Below are positions 1 through 9,161 of a stretch of 64,000 nucleotides of DNA, piece after piece; positions within the stretch are counted from its first letter, which is position 1, and every line of letters begins with the position of its first letter. The stretch lies in contig NZ_CP007203.1 in NCBI RefSeq assembly GCF_000340565.2, positions 4,680,613 through 4,744,612 of the forward strand, in the 5' to 3' direction. The DNA comes from Nodularia spumigena CCY9414 (GTDB taxonomy: Bacteria; Cyanobacteriota; Cyanobacteriia; Cyanobacteriales; Nostocaceae). Under the pieces are notes generated by a model that searched no databases, was not told the origin of the DNA, and worked only from the letters and a program-made list of their open reading frames with translations. A program made the translations under genes and the position numbers.

Positions 1-1066
1 GAGAAAAAATGCCCACGTAAATATTACCTAGAACTAATTCATATTGAAAAGGCATTTGGCTATGACGATAAAAATTATAAATGTGTCCCTCAGAACGCAA
101 CACCGCCACCACTCGCGCTTCATCTACCAAGTAATTATGCTCCCAAGTCTGAGACAGGGTGGCGATCGCTAAAGCAGCATCTGATGGTAACAGGTTTCTA
201 AATTCTGAACTAGCAGTATGATCACAATACACTAAATGCCGTGCCAACATCCATTCCTCACCAACTTTTACATTAGGTTCATCACTAGCGGCGACTTCCG
301 GCTGACCTTGACCTTTTTTGTGCGCCAACTTAGCTTCCCGTTGCGCCATAGCACTTTTGTATGCCAAAATCTGTAAATCTTTTTGCTTCGCCCTAGCTTC
401 CACAATTAATTGAGCCAGCCTTGCCGATTCTACTTCATCTCCCCTCACTTGGGCTAACTCCCAAGCCTTTTGAGACTCTTGGGCCAAAATCCGTTCCTTA
501 CTACCAGCCCTAGCCACCTTCAGCAGTGCAGTAGGACTATCAGCAATTGGCGAACCCTTAATTATTTCTTTCACCTCTGAGTGAATACTTTTAGCAATCT
601 GCTTACCGTGCTGAAAGGTGCGTTCAGAGTAGCCAACTTCTCTGGCTAACTCTACAGTACGCTTTAAGGGTGGTGAAACCGTTTCACCACCTTTAGCTGT
701 ATATTGATTATCGCCTACCTTTGCCCTCAAACCCATCCGCGATAAAATTTCATCTCGCTCCAACCACAACTCCGAACGTTCCAGTGGTTCCAACTCATTG
801 CGAATCAAATTCTCATCAATTTCCGCCAAACGAGATTGGTCAGAATTCTCATAGTTAACAATATGACACTCAACAACCTCTAGCCCCAAAAGTTTGCAAG
901 CCGTCAAACGATGTAACCCCGCAATCAAATTCAGCTTTTGATCCACCGTAATCGGGTTCAATAAACCATTAGCCCGAATCGACTCCTTCAACTCATTTAC
1001 CTTGTCGCCCTTAACCGGACGGCGATTCAGACCAATCCGAATTTGCTCTATGGACACTATAGGCAT
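1..1066 (-). CDS. ParB N-terminal domain protein with methyltransferase-like C-terminal region (3' end beyond window)
   Basis: The reverse strand is open from an ATG at 1066 to the window edge, giving 355 residues with no stop, so the gene is cut. The N-terminus reads as a ParB/Srx-type domain: MPIVSIEQIRIGLNRRPV, then IAGLHRLTACKLLG (the GxHR box) and ENLIRNELEPLERSE. The middle is helical, with an alternating Lys/Glu/Ala stretch. From about residue 265 the text KVGEEWMLARHLVYCDHT resembles the entry segment of DNA methyltransferases found fused to ParB domains in phages and plasmids, but no DPPY-type motif appears before the edge. Role: DNA binding or modification is inferred; the substrate is unknown. 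No neighbour within 680 bp suggests an operon. Confidence 0.75.
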   Translation of the reverse strand, partial: MPIVSIEQIRIGLNRRPVKGDKVNELKESIRANGLLNPITVDQKLNLIAGLHRLTACKLLGLEVVECHIVNYENSDQSRLAEIDENLIRNELEPLERSELWLERDEILSRMGLRAKVGDNQYTAKGGETVSPPLKRTVELAREVGYSERTFQHGKQIAKSIHSEVKEIIKGSPIADSPTALLKVARAGSKERILAQESQKAWELAQVRGDEVESARLAQLIVEARAKQKDLQILAYKSAMAQREAKLAHKKGQGQPEVAASDEPNVKVGEEWMLARHLVYCDHTASSEFRNLLPSDAALAIATLSQTWEHNYLVDEARVVAVLRSEGHIYNFYRHSQMPFQYELVLGNIYVGIFS

Positions 1067-1752
1067 AATTACTATTTTCAGTGCAGTGAGTCAAAGGTAT
1101 ATCTAAATATATTGCATCAGTATACACAATGGCGAGTCAATCGATTTTGGATTTTAGATTTTAGATTTTGGATTGACCCTGACCACCACAGCCAGATGCG
1201 GCTCTCTATTCTATTCCCCAGCCTCCTCTGTTGCGTTTCTGCGCCTGGTGCGTGCATATTGACACCAAACAACAACCGATTGACAAGATCAGCAAATTTT
1301 GCAATACTTAGAAACAAGCTAATTCAACTTTTCCATAGTTAATTTTATCAGCGCTTCGACATCTTAAAATTTAGCTTTCCATCCTAGCCAGATTGTATTT
1401 TACACTACTTGATTCAGTGTGAATTTAGGATAAAACTAACTCAGGAAGATTTGCAATCACACCACCATTAAAATCAGTGAACAGTGAACAGTGAACAGTG
1501 AATCGTGAACAAGACTTATGGTGGAAAAATAAAACCCAATTATGTCTCTTACCTGATAACTGATAACTGGTAACTGATAACTGATAACAGCGCGTACAAC
1601 AATTTATATAGAACTAATTAGACCTCTCAATTTACTGAAAGTAAAACTATAGAGAAAAAATGCTCTTGGTTAATTTGCAGATGAGTCTATTGCATTCACA
1701 TCATATAGCCATCTTAGGTTGTCCCCTGGCATAGCACAATTGGAATAAAAAT
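1067..1752. repeat. Intergenic region with three short tandem-repeat arrays
   Basis: No convincing gene here. It holds three short tandem arrays of the kind common in Nostocales: TTTTAGAT-type units at about 1142-1176, GTGAACA units at about 1474-1510 and CTGATAA/CTGGTAA units at about 1553-1588. The last 160 bases should contain the promoter of the hgdB-like gene; I could not fix a clear -35/-10 pair. Confidence 0.6.
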
Positions 1753-2961
1753 ATGGCCGCAAACAAAAAACGCCTGTTATTCACAAAACCCCTAGGTCGG
1801 TGGCGGATAATTTTGGCAGCTTCTATCACTTTAGCGACTGGATTAGTAACTTTTTACAGCTTTTCACAAAATCGATTTAGCCCTCAAGTTCCAACGCCTT
1901 CAGCGAATTTGCCCAAGGCTACCCCTACCCCTGTGAAAGTTGCGGTGACAGCTTTAGGACGTTTGCAACCAGAGGGTGAAGTGACTAATTTGTCTGCGCC
2001 CAATTCAGTCAACGGTGTGCGGGTAGAAAAAACCTTGGTGAAGGAAGGAGAAGAAGTTAAAGACGGGCAAATATTGGCATATTTAGAAAATTATGGTCGC
2101 GCCACAACCGCTCTGCAACAGGCTTTAGATCAACTAGAAATTGCTAAAGCTAAACTAGCACAAGTCCAGTCTGGGGCTAAACCCGGAGATATTACCGCCC
2201 AAAAAGCTGCGATCGCCCGTTTAGAGTCACAATTAAAAGGAGACATTGCAGCTCAACAAGCCACAATCAACCGCATCCAGGCCGAAGTAGATAACGCCCA
2301 AAGCGAGAACAATCGATATCAGCAATTATACAAAGACGGTGCTATTTCCGCCTCCATAGCAGATAGTAAAGCTTTGCAACTCAAAACTGTACAACAGCAA
2401 CTTACCGAAGCCAAAGCCAACCTCAACCGCACTCAGAACACACTTCAAGACCAACTCAAAGAAGCCAAAGCCAGACTTAACAGTATTAGCGAAATACGTA
2501 CCGTTGATGTAGAATTGGCAAAAACCGAAGTGAATAGTGCTGTAACTGCCATCAAACAAGCACAAGCAGACCAAGAATTAACCTACCTAAAATCTCCCAT
2601 AAACGGTCAAGTTTTAAAAATTCACGCCAAAACAGGAGAAGTAATTAACAGCAATGGATTTGCTGAAATAGGTAAAATATCTCAAATGTATGTAGTCGCC
2701 GAAGTTTATCAAACTGACATTCAAAAAGTAAAAGTAGGACAAAAAGCGACCATTACTAGCAACGCCTTTCCCGGAAAAATACAGGGAACCGTCAGCAAAA
2801 TTGGTTGGCAAATTGACAGACAAAGCATCTTCAGTCTTAACCCCGCAGCAGATACAGACCGCAGAATAGTTGAAGTAAAAATCAGCATCAACGACCCCGC
2901 AGATAGTCAAAGGGTAGCCCGTTTAACCAACTTACAAGTTGATGTCGCCATTCAACTCTAA
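1753..2961 (+). CDS. hgdB: HlyD/DevB-family membrane fusion protein, HgdB-like
   Basis: A 402-residue periplasmic adaptor (membrane fusion protein) of a DevBCA-type exporter, linking an inner-membrane ABC pump to a TolC-like channel. One N-terminal membrane anchor lies at about residues 17-38. The first half of the lipoyl-like domain follows (VEKTLVKEGEEVKDGQILAY), then a long coiled-coil hairpin of about 130 residues rich in Ala/Gln/Lys, then the second lipoyl half (LKSPINGQVLKIHAKTGEVI) and a beta-barrel region. The start ATG is the only good one. It is followed 217 bp later by an hgdC-like permease and then by an epimerase. That order matches the hgdB-hgdC-hgdA cluster known to be needed for the heterocyst glycolipid layer in Anabaena PCC 7120; the gene name rests on this synteny. 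Confidence 0.85.
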   Translation: MAANKKRLLFTKPLGRWRIILAASITLATGLVTFYSFSQNRFSPQVPTPSANLPKATPTPVKVAVTALGRLQPEGEVTNLSAPNSVNGVRVEKTLVKEGEEVKDGQILAYLENYGRATTALQQALDQLEIAKAKLAQVQSGAKPGDITAQKAAIARLESQLKGDIAAQQATINRIQAEVDNAQSENNRYQQLYKDGAISASIADSKALQLKTVQQQLTEAKANLNRTQNTLQDQLKEAKARLNSISEIRTVDVELAKTEVNSAVTAIKQAQADQELTYLKSPINGQVLKIHAKTGEVINSNGFAEIGKISQMYVVAEVYQTDIQKVKVGQKATITSNAFPGKIQGTVSKIGWQIDRQSIFSLNPAADTDRRIVEVKISINDPADSQRVARLTNLQVDVAIQL

Positions 2962-3178
2962 TAGAATGAATTTCTTAGTAATAACTTGCGTAGCGAAGCC
3001 ATAGTTGCGCTAAATTTCCTTCTTCCTTCTTCTTCCCTTCTTCCTTTGTGTCCTTCTCCCAAGGGGAGACGCTAGCGCCATAAGCGAAGCTATGCCGAAG
3101 GCTTTACGTGGTTCGTTGCTCATATAAAACGCGATTTATCGCGTCTCCAAAAAATAACATCCCAAATGGTATTAAACC

Positions 3179-4357
3179 ATGAATTTTAAAATACCCTTAG
3201 CATGGCTACAGCTAGCCCAGCAAAAAATTCGATTTGTAGTAGCTGTAGCTGGAATTGCATTTATTGTACTGCTAACCTTCATTCAACTTGGCTTTCAAGA
3301 TGCACTTTATTCTAGTGCTACTGCACTGCATCAAAATCTCCGAGGCGATTTATTTTTAGTTAGTTCGCAATATAAATCCTTAACCGCAACTCAAAGTTTT
3401 TCCCGCAGTCGTTTATACCAAACCTTGGGTTTTGAAGGTGTAGAGTCAGTTAGCCCCATATATTTGCAATTTGCGAAATTAAAAAACCCAGAAACTGGAG
3501 AGAAATATTCTATATATGTAATTGGCTTTGACCCCGGAAAATCTGTATTTAATATACCCGAAGTTGCAGAAAACTTAGACAGACTCAAAATTCCTGATAT
3601 TGTCCTGTTTGATCGAATTTCGCGCCCAGAGTTTGGCCCGATCGCCAATAATTTCGCTGCTGGAAATACTGAACAGACAATTGAAATATTTCCCTTTGAT
3701 GCGCCCATTGGTTACAGAGTCAGAGTAGGAGGCTTATTCAGCTTAGGGCCTTCCTTTGGTGTAGATGGTAACTTAATTGTCAGTGATTCAACATTTCTCA
3801 GGATAAATCCTAATACTCGCCCAGCAGAAATGATTGATATTGGTGTCATCACCCTGAATGCTGGCGCAAATCCCGATAAAGTTTTGCAAAAATTAAAAGC
3901 AAATTTACCGAATGATATCCAAATTTTTACTCGTCAAGGCTTTATTGATTTCGAGAAAGAGTATTGGGCTGTGAGGACACCCATCGGATTTATACTTAAC
4001 CTCATGCTGACGATGGCTTCTGTGGTGGGGGTAGTAATTGTCTATCAAATTCTTTACAGCAATATTGCCAATCAATTGATTGCCTACGCAACTTTAAAAG
4101 CTATTGGATATGCGAATGGATATCTATTAAATGTAGTTTTTCAACAAGCATTAATCCTGGCTTTATTAGGTTATATCCCAGGTTTTCTCTTTTCCATAGG
4201 CTTATATAGTTTCGCTATGGAGGTGACTAAATTACCGATTATGATGACTGCTAATAATGCCATCATTGTTTTAGTCTCAGCAGTTCTCATGTGCATAACT
4301 TCCGGCTCACTTGCTATCAATAAACTTCGTTCCGCAGACCCGGCTGATATTTTTTAG
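3179..4357 (+). CDS. hgdC: DevC-family ABC transporter permease, HgdC-like
   Basis: A 392-residue inner-membrane permease. One membrane helix lies near residues 18-40 and a periplasmic domain spans about 45-260. Three C-terminal helices run from about 265 to 375, including LMLTMASVVGVVIVYQILYS. The protein ends with KLRSADPADIF, the conserved DevC tail. It is paralogous to the protein at 24243-25409, sharing SRSRLYQTLG-type and VDGN/ADGN-VSDSTFL segments. No ATPase gene follows, which fits the Anabaena hgdBC arrangement, where the ATPase must come from elsewhere. Known role of the family: ATP-driven export of envelope glycolipid or lipoprotein. The call of hgdC is by context and family. Confidence 0.85.
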   Translation: MNFKIPLAWLQLAQQKIRFVVAVAGIAFIVLLTFIQLGFQDALYSSATALHQNLRGDLFLVSSQYKSLTATQSFSRSRLYQTLGFEGVESVSPIYLQFAKLKNPETGEKYSIYVIGFDPGKSVFNIPEVAENLDRLKIPDIVLFDRISRPEFGPIANNFAAGNTEQTIEIFPFDAPIGYRVRVGGLFSLGPSFGVDGNLIVSDSTFLRINPNTRPAEMIDIGVITLNAGANPDKVLQKLKANLPNDIQIFTRQGFIDFEKEYWAVRTPIGFILNLMLTMASVVGVVIVYQILYSNIANQLIAYATLKAIGYANGYLLNVVFQQALILALLGYIPGFLFSIGLYSFAMEVTKLPIMMTANNAIIVLVSAVLMCITSGSLAINKLRSADPADIF

Positions 4358-4557
4358 TTATCTCAAATACCTACAAAAATGAAAATGCACTTATCTGAAA
4401 GCACAAATATCCTGCTTGAAGATTACGCGAGTTCGCCCTTGGCGTTCCCGTAAGCTATGAAGTTAAAAGCCAAAAATACCAAGGAAAAATAAAACTCTCA
4501 AAATTGGTATTAGTTATTCCACTCAATTCACCTAATTTACCCATCACCTATACTTCT

Positions 4558-5547
4558 ATGAACCTCGAAAATAAAATTCTGTTAATCACTGGAATTGATG
4601 AATTTATCGGGTTGCGTGCAGCCGAATTAGCTATAGCCCAAGGAATGAAAGTTCGGGGATTACAAAGTTCTGCTGATGTGAATAAAACAGCACAAAATTT
4701 GGGTATTGAGATAATTGTTGGTAAAATTACTGATGCTAAGATTGCCCAAAAAGCTTGTCAAGGTGTAGATATTGTTTTACATAATGCTGAAATTGTTCAA
4801 GAAGCTGGCGCAATTAAAGAATTTCGTGAGGTAAATGTTGGCGGTACGGTCAATATGGCTAAAGCTGCTAAAAATGCTGGTGTTAAAAGTTTTATCCATC
4901 TTTCTAGTGTGATGGTTTATGGCTTTAATTATGCAGATGGCGTTACAGAATCTGGGACTCTCTCTGGTGAGAATAATCCCTACTGTCAGACAAAAATAGA
5001 AGCCGAAACCGAACTTTTACCACTGAATTCTCCCCCTGATTTTGGTGTGATTATTATTCGGGCTGGAGATGTTTATGGCCCAGGGAGTAATTCTTGGGTA
5101 GTTCGACCAATATCGATGATGCGCCAAAAATTATTTGCTTATGCGAATGATGGTAAAGGCGTGATGAATCATGTATATGTAGATAATTTGATTGATGCAA
5201 TTTTTCTAGCAATTCAAAAAGAAACATACGGGGAAATTTTTAACATTACCGACGGTCAAGAAACTTCCTGGAAAGAGTATTTTCTGCGTTTAGCCGCAAT
5301 GGAAGGTTTAGCTGCGCCAATGTCTTTACCCAAAGATGAAATGAAATTATTTCTCAAACTTCGCGCCCAAGGACAAAAACTTTTTCGCAAAAAAGCTGAT
5401 ATCTTGCCAGAGTCTGTAGATTTTATGAGTCGTCCTCACGCCTATTCCATTGCCAAAGCACAAAACCTGTTAGATTATAAACCAAAAATTGACTTAGAAG
5501 ATGGTTTACGACTCACACAAGAATGGATCAAAAAAGCTGATATCTAA
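4558..5547 (+). CDS. hgdA: NAD-dependent epimerase/dehydratase, HgdA-like
   Basis: A 329-residue extended short-chain dehydrogenase. The N-terminal Rossmann segment is ILLITGIDEFIGLRAAELA, a slightly relaxed TGxxGFIG motif. An SSVMVYG strand and a YCQTK pair (catalytic Tyr and Lys of the YxxxK motif) follow. The frame is open upstream to a TTG at 4504, but the ATG at 4558 aligns the Rossmann motif normally, so I chose it. It follows hgdC by 200 bp. In Anabaena the hgdA epimerase is required for a functional glycolipid layer. The probable role is editing a sugar or sterol-like substrate during glycolipid synthesis; the exact substrate is unknown. Confidence 0.8.
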   Translation: MNLENKILLITGIDEFIGLRAAELAIAQGMKVRGLQSSADVNKTAQNLGIEIIVGKITDAKIAQKACQGVDIVLHNAEIVQEAGAIKEFREVNVGGTVNMAKAAKNAGVKSFIHLSSVMVYGFNYADGVTESGTLSGENNPYCQTKIEAETELLPLNSPPDFGVIIIRAGDVYGPGSNSWVVRPISMMRQKLFAYANDGKGVMNHVYVDNLIDAIFLAIQKETYGEIFNITDGQETSWKEYFLRLAAMEGLAAPMSLPKDEMKLFLKLRAQGQKLFRKKADILPESVDFMSRPHAYSIAKAQNLLDYKPKIDLEDGLRLTQEWIKKADI

Positions 5548-5582
5548 AAGCTAGTAATAGCAATTACTAAACTGCTAGTTAC

Positions 5583-5734
5583 TATAGGACTCATATTTGA
5601 TTTATGAAATACACGTAGGGTGTGTTATCCAGGAGAGTACGGCACCAAGACCACAGAAGACGGTGCGTTAGGCTAAAGCCATAACACACCCTACATATAC
5701 TTAGATTTTTTCAATAATCAAATCGGATTCCTAT
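5583..5734. repeat. Nested palindromic MITE-like repeat, copy 1
   Basis: Outer arms are ATAGGACTCATATTTGATT on the left and its imperfect inverse AATCAAATCGGATTCCTAT on the right. Inner arms are GTAGGGTGTGTTA (from 5615) and TAACACACCCTAC (ending 5694). The same design occurs at 61112-61269, and the inner arms also at 10479-10558. No ORF. A non-autonomous mobile repeat is likely. Confidence 0.75.
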
Positions 5735-5834
5735 ATATTATCTGTGTGCATCTTTGGTCAAATAAATCTGACGGTACTTGATTGAAATAGGAATCGCTAT
5801 AAATAGCTGAAGATTTTACTGACCATTATTTTAT

Positions 5835-6836
5835 ATGAGCAAAAATCAGCCGAAAGTAAGTATCGGATTGCCTGTATATAACGGCGAGAGATTTATTAAA
5901 TCAGCCCTCGATGCCCTTTTAGCTCAGACCTTTGAAGATTTTGAGTTAATCATCTCAGATAATGCTTCGACTGATAATACTGAAGAAATTTGTCGAGCTT
6001 ATGCTGCTCAAGACAAACGTATTCGTTACTACCGCAATGATACTAATCTCGGTTGTTCGCGTAACTTCAATCGTGTCTTGGAATTGTCTGTAGGCGAATA
6101 CTTTAAATGGGCAGCTTATGATGATTTACACGCCCCAGATTTTATCATGAAATGTGTGGCGGTACTTGACAATAAACCCACAGTGGTATTGTGCCATTCT
6201 CATGTATCTTTGATTGATGAAAACGGCGATTTTATTCAAAACTACAATATTCAACTCAACACCGATTCACAACACCCCCACAAGCGTTTTCACGAGTTGC
6301 TTACTAAGCATCTCTGCTATCAGTGTTATGGTGTAATTCGTGCTAGCGCTCTCAGAAAAGTACCACCTATGGGTAGTTATGGTACTGCGGATGGAATTTT
6401 ATTATTAAGAATTGGTTTACTTGGTGAATTTTATGAAATTCCCGAATATCTATTCTTTGCTAGAAGCCATTCGGAACAATCATTGAGTATGTTCTTTCCT
6501 AATCATCATTTATTGACGAAAGAAAAATCTCAATTTACTTCTAGTATTTTACCTGATTTTTATGCCTATACGGTTTGGTTTGACTCAGCCAAAAAAGGAA
6601 AGTTATTATTTCCACATTGGAGAATACTGTGGGAATATATGCTTTCTGTATGGCTGTTTAAACTGAGCTTTTATCAGCGCATACGTTGCCATATAAGTAT
6701 TTATCAGCAGTTGCAAGGGTCTGAATATCTGTTGCTTAAAGATTTACTAAAGGCGGCGCAAATAATATTATGGCAACGTTGGCGACCTTCTTCTATCAAA
6801 AAAACAACATTTCTGCCCTTGAAGGAATTGCTGTGA
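5835..6836 (+). CDS. Family 2 glycosyltransferase
   Basis: A 333-residue GT-A fold enzyme. The nucleotide-binding start is VSIGLPVYNGERFIKSALDA, then DFELIISDNASTDNT, and a KWAAYDDLH segment carrying the acidic metal site (YDD). No N-terminal membrane helix is present; the C-terminal third is rich in Trp/Leu/Phe and could sit against the membrane. The ATG at 5835 directly precedes SKNQPKVS. It lies between hgdA and a DUF2141 gene inside the heterocyst glycolipid island, so a part in envelope glycolipid or polysaccharide assembly is inferred. Donor and acceptor are unknown. Confidence 0.85.
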   Translation: MSKNQPKVSIGLPVYNGERFIKSALDALLAQTFEDFELIISDNASTDNTEEICRAYAAQDKRIRYYRNDTNLGCSRNFNRVLELSVGEYFKWAAYDDLHAPDFIMKCVAVLDNKPTVVLCHSHVSLIDENGDFIQNYNIQLNTDSQHPHKRFHELLTKHLCYQCYGVIRASALRKVPPMGSYGTADGILLLRIGLLGEFYEIPEYLFFARSHSEQSLSMFFPNHHLLTKEKSQFTSSILPDFYAYTVWFDSAKKGKLLFPHWRILWEYMLSVWLFKLSFYQRIRCHISIYQQLQGSEYLLLKDLLKAAQIILWQRWRPSSIKKTTFLPLKELL

Positions 6837-6878
6837 CAGTTTATTTCAAAGTAAAACACTTGTTGAAATTAGCAAAAT

Positions 6879-7352
6879 ATGTGGAAAATTAGTCATTTTA
6901 CTCGTGTACTACTAGTTAGTTTATTGAGCATTAGCTTGGGGAGAACAGTGAACGCTAAGGCGAGTACCACACTAACAGTTGTCGTTGATGGTATCAAGAA
7001 CCAAAAGGGTGAGGTTTGCATGGGAGTTTACTCTAGTTCTCAGGGTTTTCCTATGAGTACTAATGATGTCATTAAAAGCGCGTGTGTGCAGCCGACAGGG
7101 AGTACTTTAACTCATGAATTCTCTGGTTTGCAGCCGGGAAATTATGCAGTTGCGATAGTCGATGATCAGAATGGCGATCGCCAACTTAATAAAGACTTTT
7201 TCGGCATACCTCAAGAAGGTTTTGGTATTTCCAGAAATCCCACTGTGTCAATAGCAACTGGTACACCAAGCTTTTATGATGCCAGTTTTATACTGATGCC
7301 AAATCAAAATACCACAATGATCATTTTGATGAAATATTCCCTTGATTCTTAA
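6879..7352 (+). CDS. DUF2141 family secreted protein
   Basis: 157 residues with a signal peptide (hydrophobic core about 8-20, cut probably after VNAKA). The mature part is a DUF2141 beta-sandwich: TLTVVVDGIKNQKGEVCMGV near the start, then LQPGNYAVAIVDDQNGDRQLN and a GIPQEGFGISRNP loop. The family is small, exported and of unknown function. It starts 42 bp after the glycosyltransferase stop and is likely cotranscribed with it. Two Cys residues in the mature part could pair. Confidence 0.85.
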   Translation: MWKISHFTRVLLVSLLSISLGRTVNAKASTTLTVVVDGIKNQKGEVCMGVYSSSQGFPMSTNDVIKSACVQPTGSTLTHEFSGLQPGNYAVAIVDDQNGDRQLNKDFFGIPQEGFGISRNPTVSIATGTPSFYDASFILMPNQNTTMIILMKYSLDS

Positions 7353-7388
7353 AAGTAGGGAATAGGGAGAAGAGGAACGGGGGCAGGG

Positions 7389-7483
7389 GAGAAGAGGAAA
7401 ATGGGCAGGAGGCAGAGATAAATGCATTTTGTTTCAAATTCCCCCTTGCTCCCTGCTCCGGTGCTCCCCTGCTTCTTCTGGGG
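7389..7483. repeat. 95-bp long inverted repeat, left copy
   Basis: From GAGAAGAGGAAAATGGGCAG to CCCTGCTTCTTCTGGGG this stretch reappears inverted at 12079-12172, with one short mismatch/indel. The two copies bracket the GT2, hglT and TPR genes. The composition (GGGAGCAGGG-type units) is that of dispersed repeats in Nostocales intergenic regions. Confidence 0.85.
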
Positions 7484-7546
7484 ATTGGGGATGGGGGATT
7501 GATCGCGACTCGCTATTACACAAGGCAAATTTGCCGGAGACTATAT

Positions 7547-8806
7547 ATGAAAGAGTTGACGATATTCATTACTCAGTCTCTGCTGGGTTGGCTGGCTATT
7601 CAAATGTGTTTAGCACTGGTTTTTCTACTATACCTGCGATTACACCAAGAAAATTTGTTAACCGATGAGGAGTTACCGAAAACGGCGGTGATTCTTTGCT
7701 TACGCGGAGCCGATCCGTTTTTGCCTAACTGTATAGAGGCGCTGTTAAATCAGGATTATCCAGAGTATGATTTAAAGCTGATTGTTGATAGTCCACAAGA
7801 TCCAGCTTGGCAAATTGTCAATGACACTATTAACGAACAAGGAGCCAGCAACGTCCAAGTCAGCCCTCTGAGGATTATACGACACAACTGTAGTCTCAAA
7901 TGCAGTTCCTTATTGCAAGCTGTTTCAGAATTAGATGATTCTTATCAGGCGATCGCTTTAGTTGATGCTGATACCATTGTCCATCCTAATTGGTTACGTG
8001 AATTAGTTAGTCCTCTAGCTGATCCAAAAGTAGGAGCGACAACGGGAAACCGTTGGTTTGTACCCACAGGTCACTATTGGGGTTCCTTAGTGCGATACAT
8101 AGGTAATGTGTCTACTGTTGTGCAAATGTACTTGTTCCAAGTTCCTTGGGGTGGGACTTTGGCGATCAAAACAGACGTGCTGCGCCAAACCGGTCTGGTT
8201 GATAAATGGGGAGAAGCTCTTGGCGAAGATTATATGATCCACAACATCCTCAAACAACATGGGATGCGGGTGAAGCTTGTACCTTCTCTAATTATGCTCA
8301 ATCGGGAAGAGTGCGATTTACTTGGCTTAATAGAATCTCTCAAGCGCGTTATCTTCTATTCTCGGCTTTATCATCCCCGTTGGTTAGCTATCATTGGTGA
8401 TGCGGTTTCTAGTATTCTATTTCCTTGTGTGGCAATATTATTGTTGCTCTTCGCGTTGTTAGATGCACAATGGGATTTAGCAGTTGTATTGTTTTCCACA
8501 TATTGCATTTATACTGTGGGATTACTCTTAGTAACCCTCATTTTAGAGTTAGGGGTAAGCCCAGTGATTCGCTCTCATGGTCAACCCATGACAAAATTAT
8601 CAATGGAGATAGTAGGCAAAATATTAATTGCTATTCCCCTCACACAGTGGATATATGGGTTAGCTTTGTTATCTTCTCTTTGGATGTCAACTGTTAAATG
8701 GCGCGGTATTGTTTATCGTGTGCAAAATCCTGGGAGTGTCCGATTGGTAGAATATCATCCTTATGATTTATTGGATCAACCTATTGATGGCAAAATTTCT
8801 CTTTGA
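7547..8806 (+). CDS. Membrane-bound family 2 glycosyltransferase
   Basis: 419 residues. An N-terminal membrane helix (about 5-28) is followed by a GT-A domain: KTAVILCLRGADPFLPNCIE, then ALVDADTIVHPNWL with the DAD metal site, and GEDYMIHN, the catalytic ED-type motif. Three C-terminal membrane helices follow. This is the layout of processive or ceramide-glucosyltransferase-like GT2 enzymes. The frame is open to a TTG at 7499, but the upstream part lies in the 95-bp repeat; ATG 7547 gives the normal membrane helix. Its place between the hgd genes and an hglT-like gene suggests a role in heterocyst envelope lipid or polysaccharide glycosylation. The substrate is inferred only. Confidence 0.82.
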   Translation: MKELTIFITQSLLGWLAIQMCLALVFLLYLRLHQENLLTDEELPKTAVILCLRGADPFLPNCIEALLNQDYPEYDLKLIVDSPQDPAWQIVNDTINEQGASNVQVSPLRIIRHNCSLKCSSLLQAVSELDDSYQAIALVDADTIVHPNWLRELVSPLADPKVGATTGNRWFVPTGHYWGSLVRYIGNVSTVVQMYLFQVPWGGTLAIKTDVLRQTGLVDKWGEALGEDYMIHNILKQHGMRVKLVPSLIMLNREECDLLGLIESLKRVIFYSRLYHPRWLAIIGDAVSSILFPCVAILLLLFALLDAQWDLAVVLFSTYCIYTVGLLLVTLILELGVSPVIRSHGQPMTKLSMEIVGKILIAIPLTQWIYGLALLSSLWMSTVKWRGIVYRVQNPGSVRLVEYHPYDLLDQPIDGKISL

Positions 8807-9161
8807 GGTTGATTGACAATTACCAATTATTATGCAAACTAGCACTTTTTTCTGGGTGCATTCGGAATTATTTAGCTTATTCTCTACAGTTTATCACTGT
8901 TTGTTGATAATCACGAATTATTTGTCCACAGATGAACCCGGATGTTTTCTCGGCTCTGGATGTCAAAATTTAAGTGGGTTGTATAGTTTATCAATTCCAA
9001 GTTTCCTGGAAGATTCCTTGAGTTAAATATATTCTTTATCAGTATTTAGATAAACCTGTTTCACAAAATACTTTTTGAATTGCTCATGCAGGTTACAAAT
9101 AGGTATCAGCATAAAAACATCAATTTTTTGATGAAACAAAATACACAAATTCATTAAATTT
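8807..9161. other. 355-bp AT-rich intergenic region upstream of the hglT-like gene
   Basis: An open frame of 64 codons (8832-9026) lacks a recognisable product and a ribosome binding site, so I do not call it. The region is AT-rich, with CATCAATTTTTTGATG (9118-9133) forming an inverted repeat shortly before the next start. It probably holds that gene's promoter. Confidence 0.4.

Noticed and set aside
1474-1588. Short regular repeats that could suggest a CRISPR array
   Set aside because: Units are 6-8 bp with no spacers; they are short tandem repeats. No cas gene in the window.
8832-9026. 64-codon frame upstream of hglT
   Set aside because: No ribosome binding site, no recognisable composition or domain; lies in AT-rich spacer.
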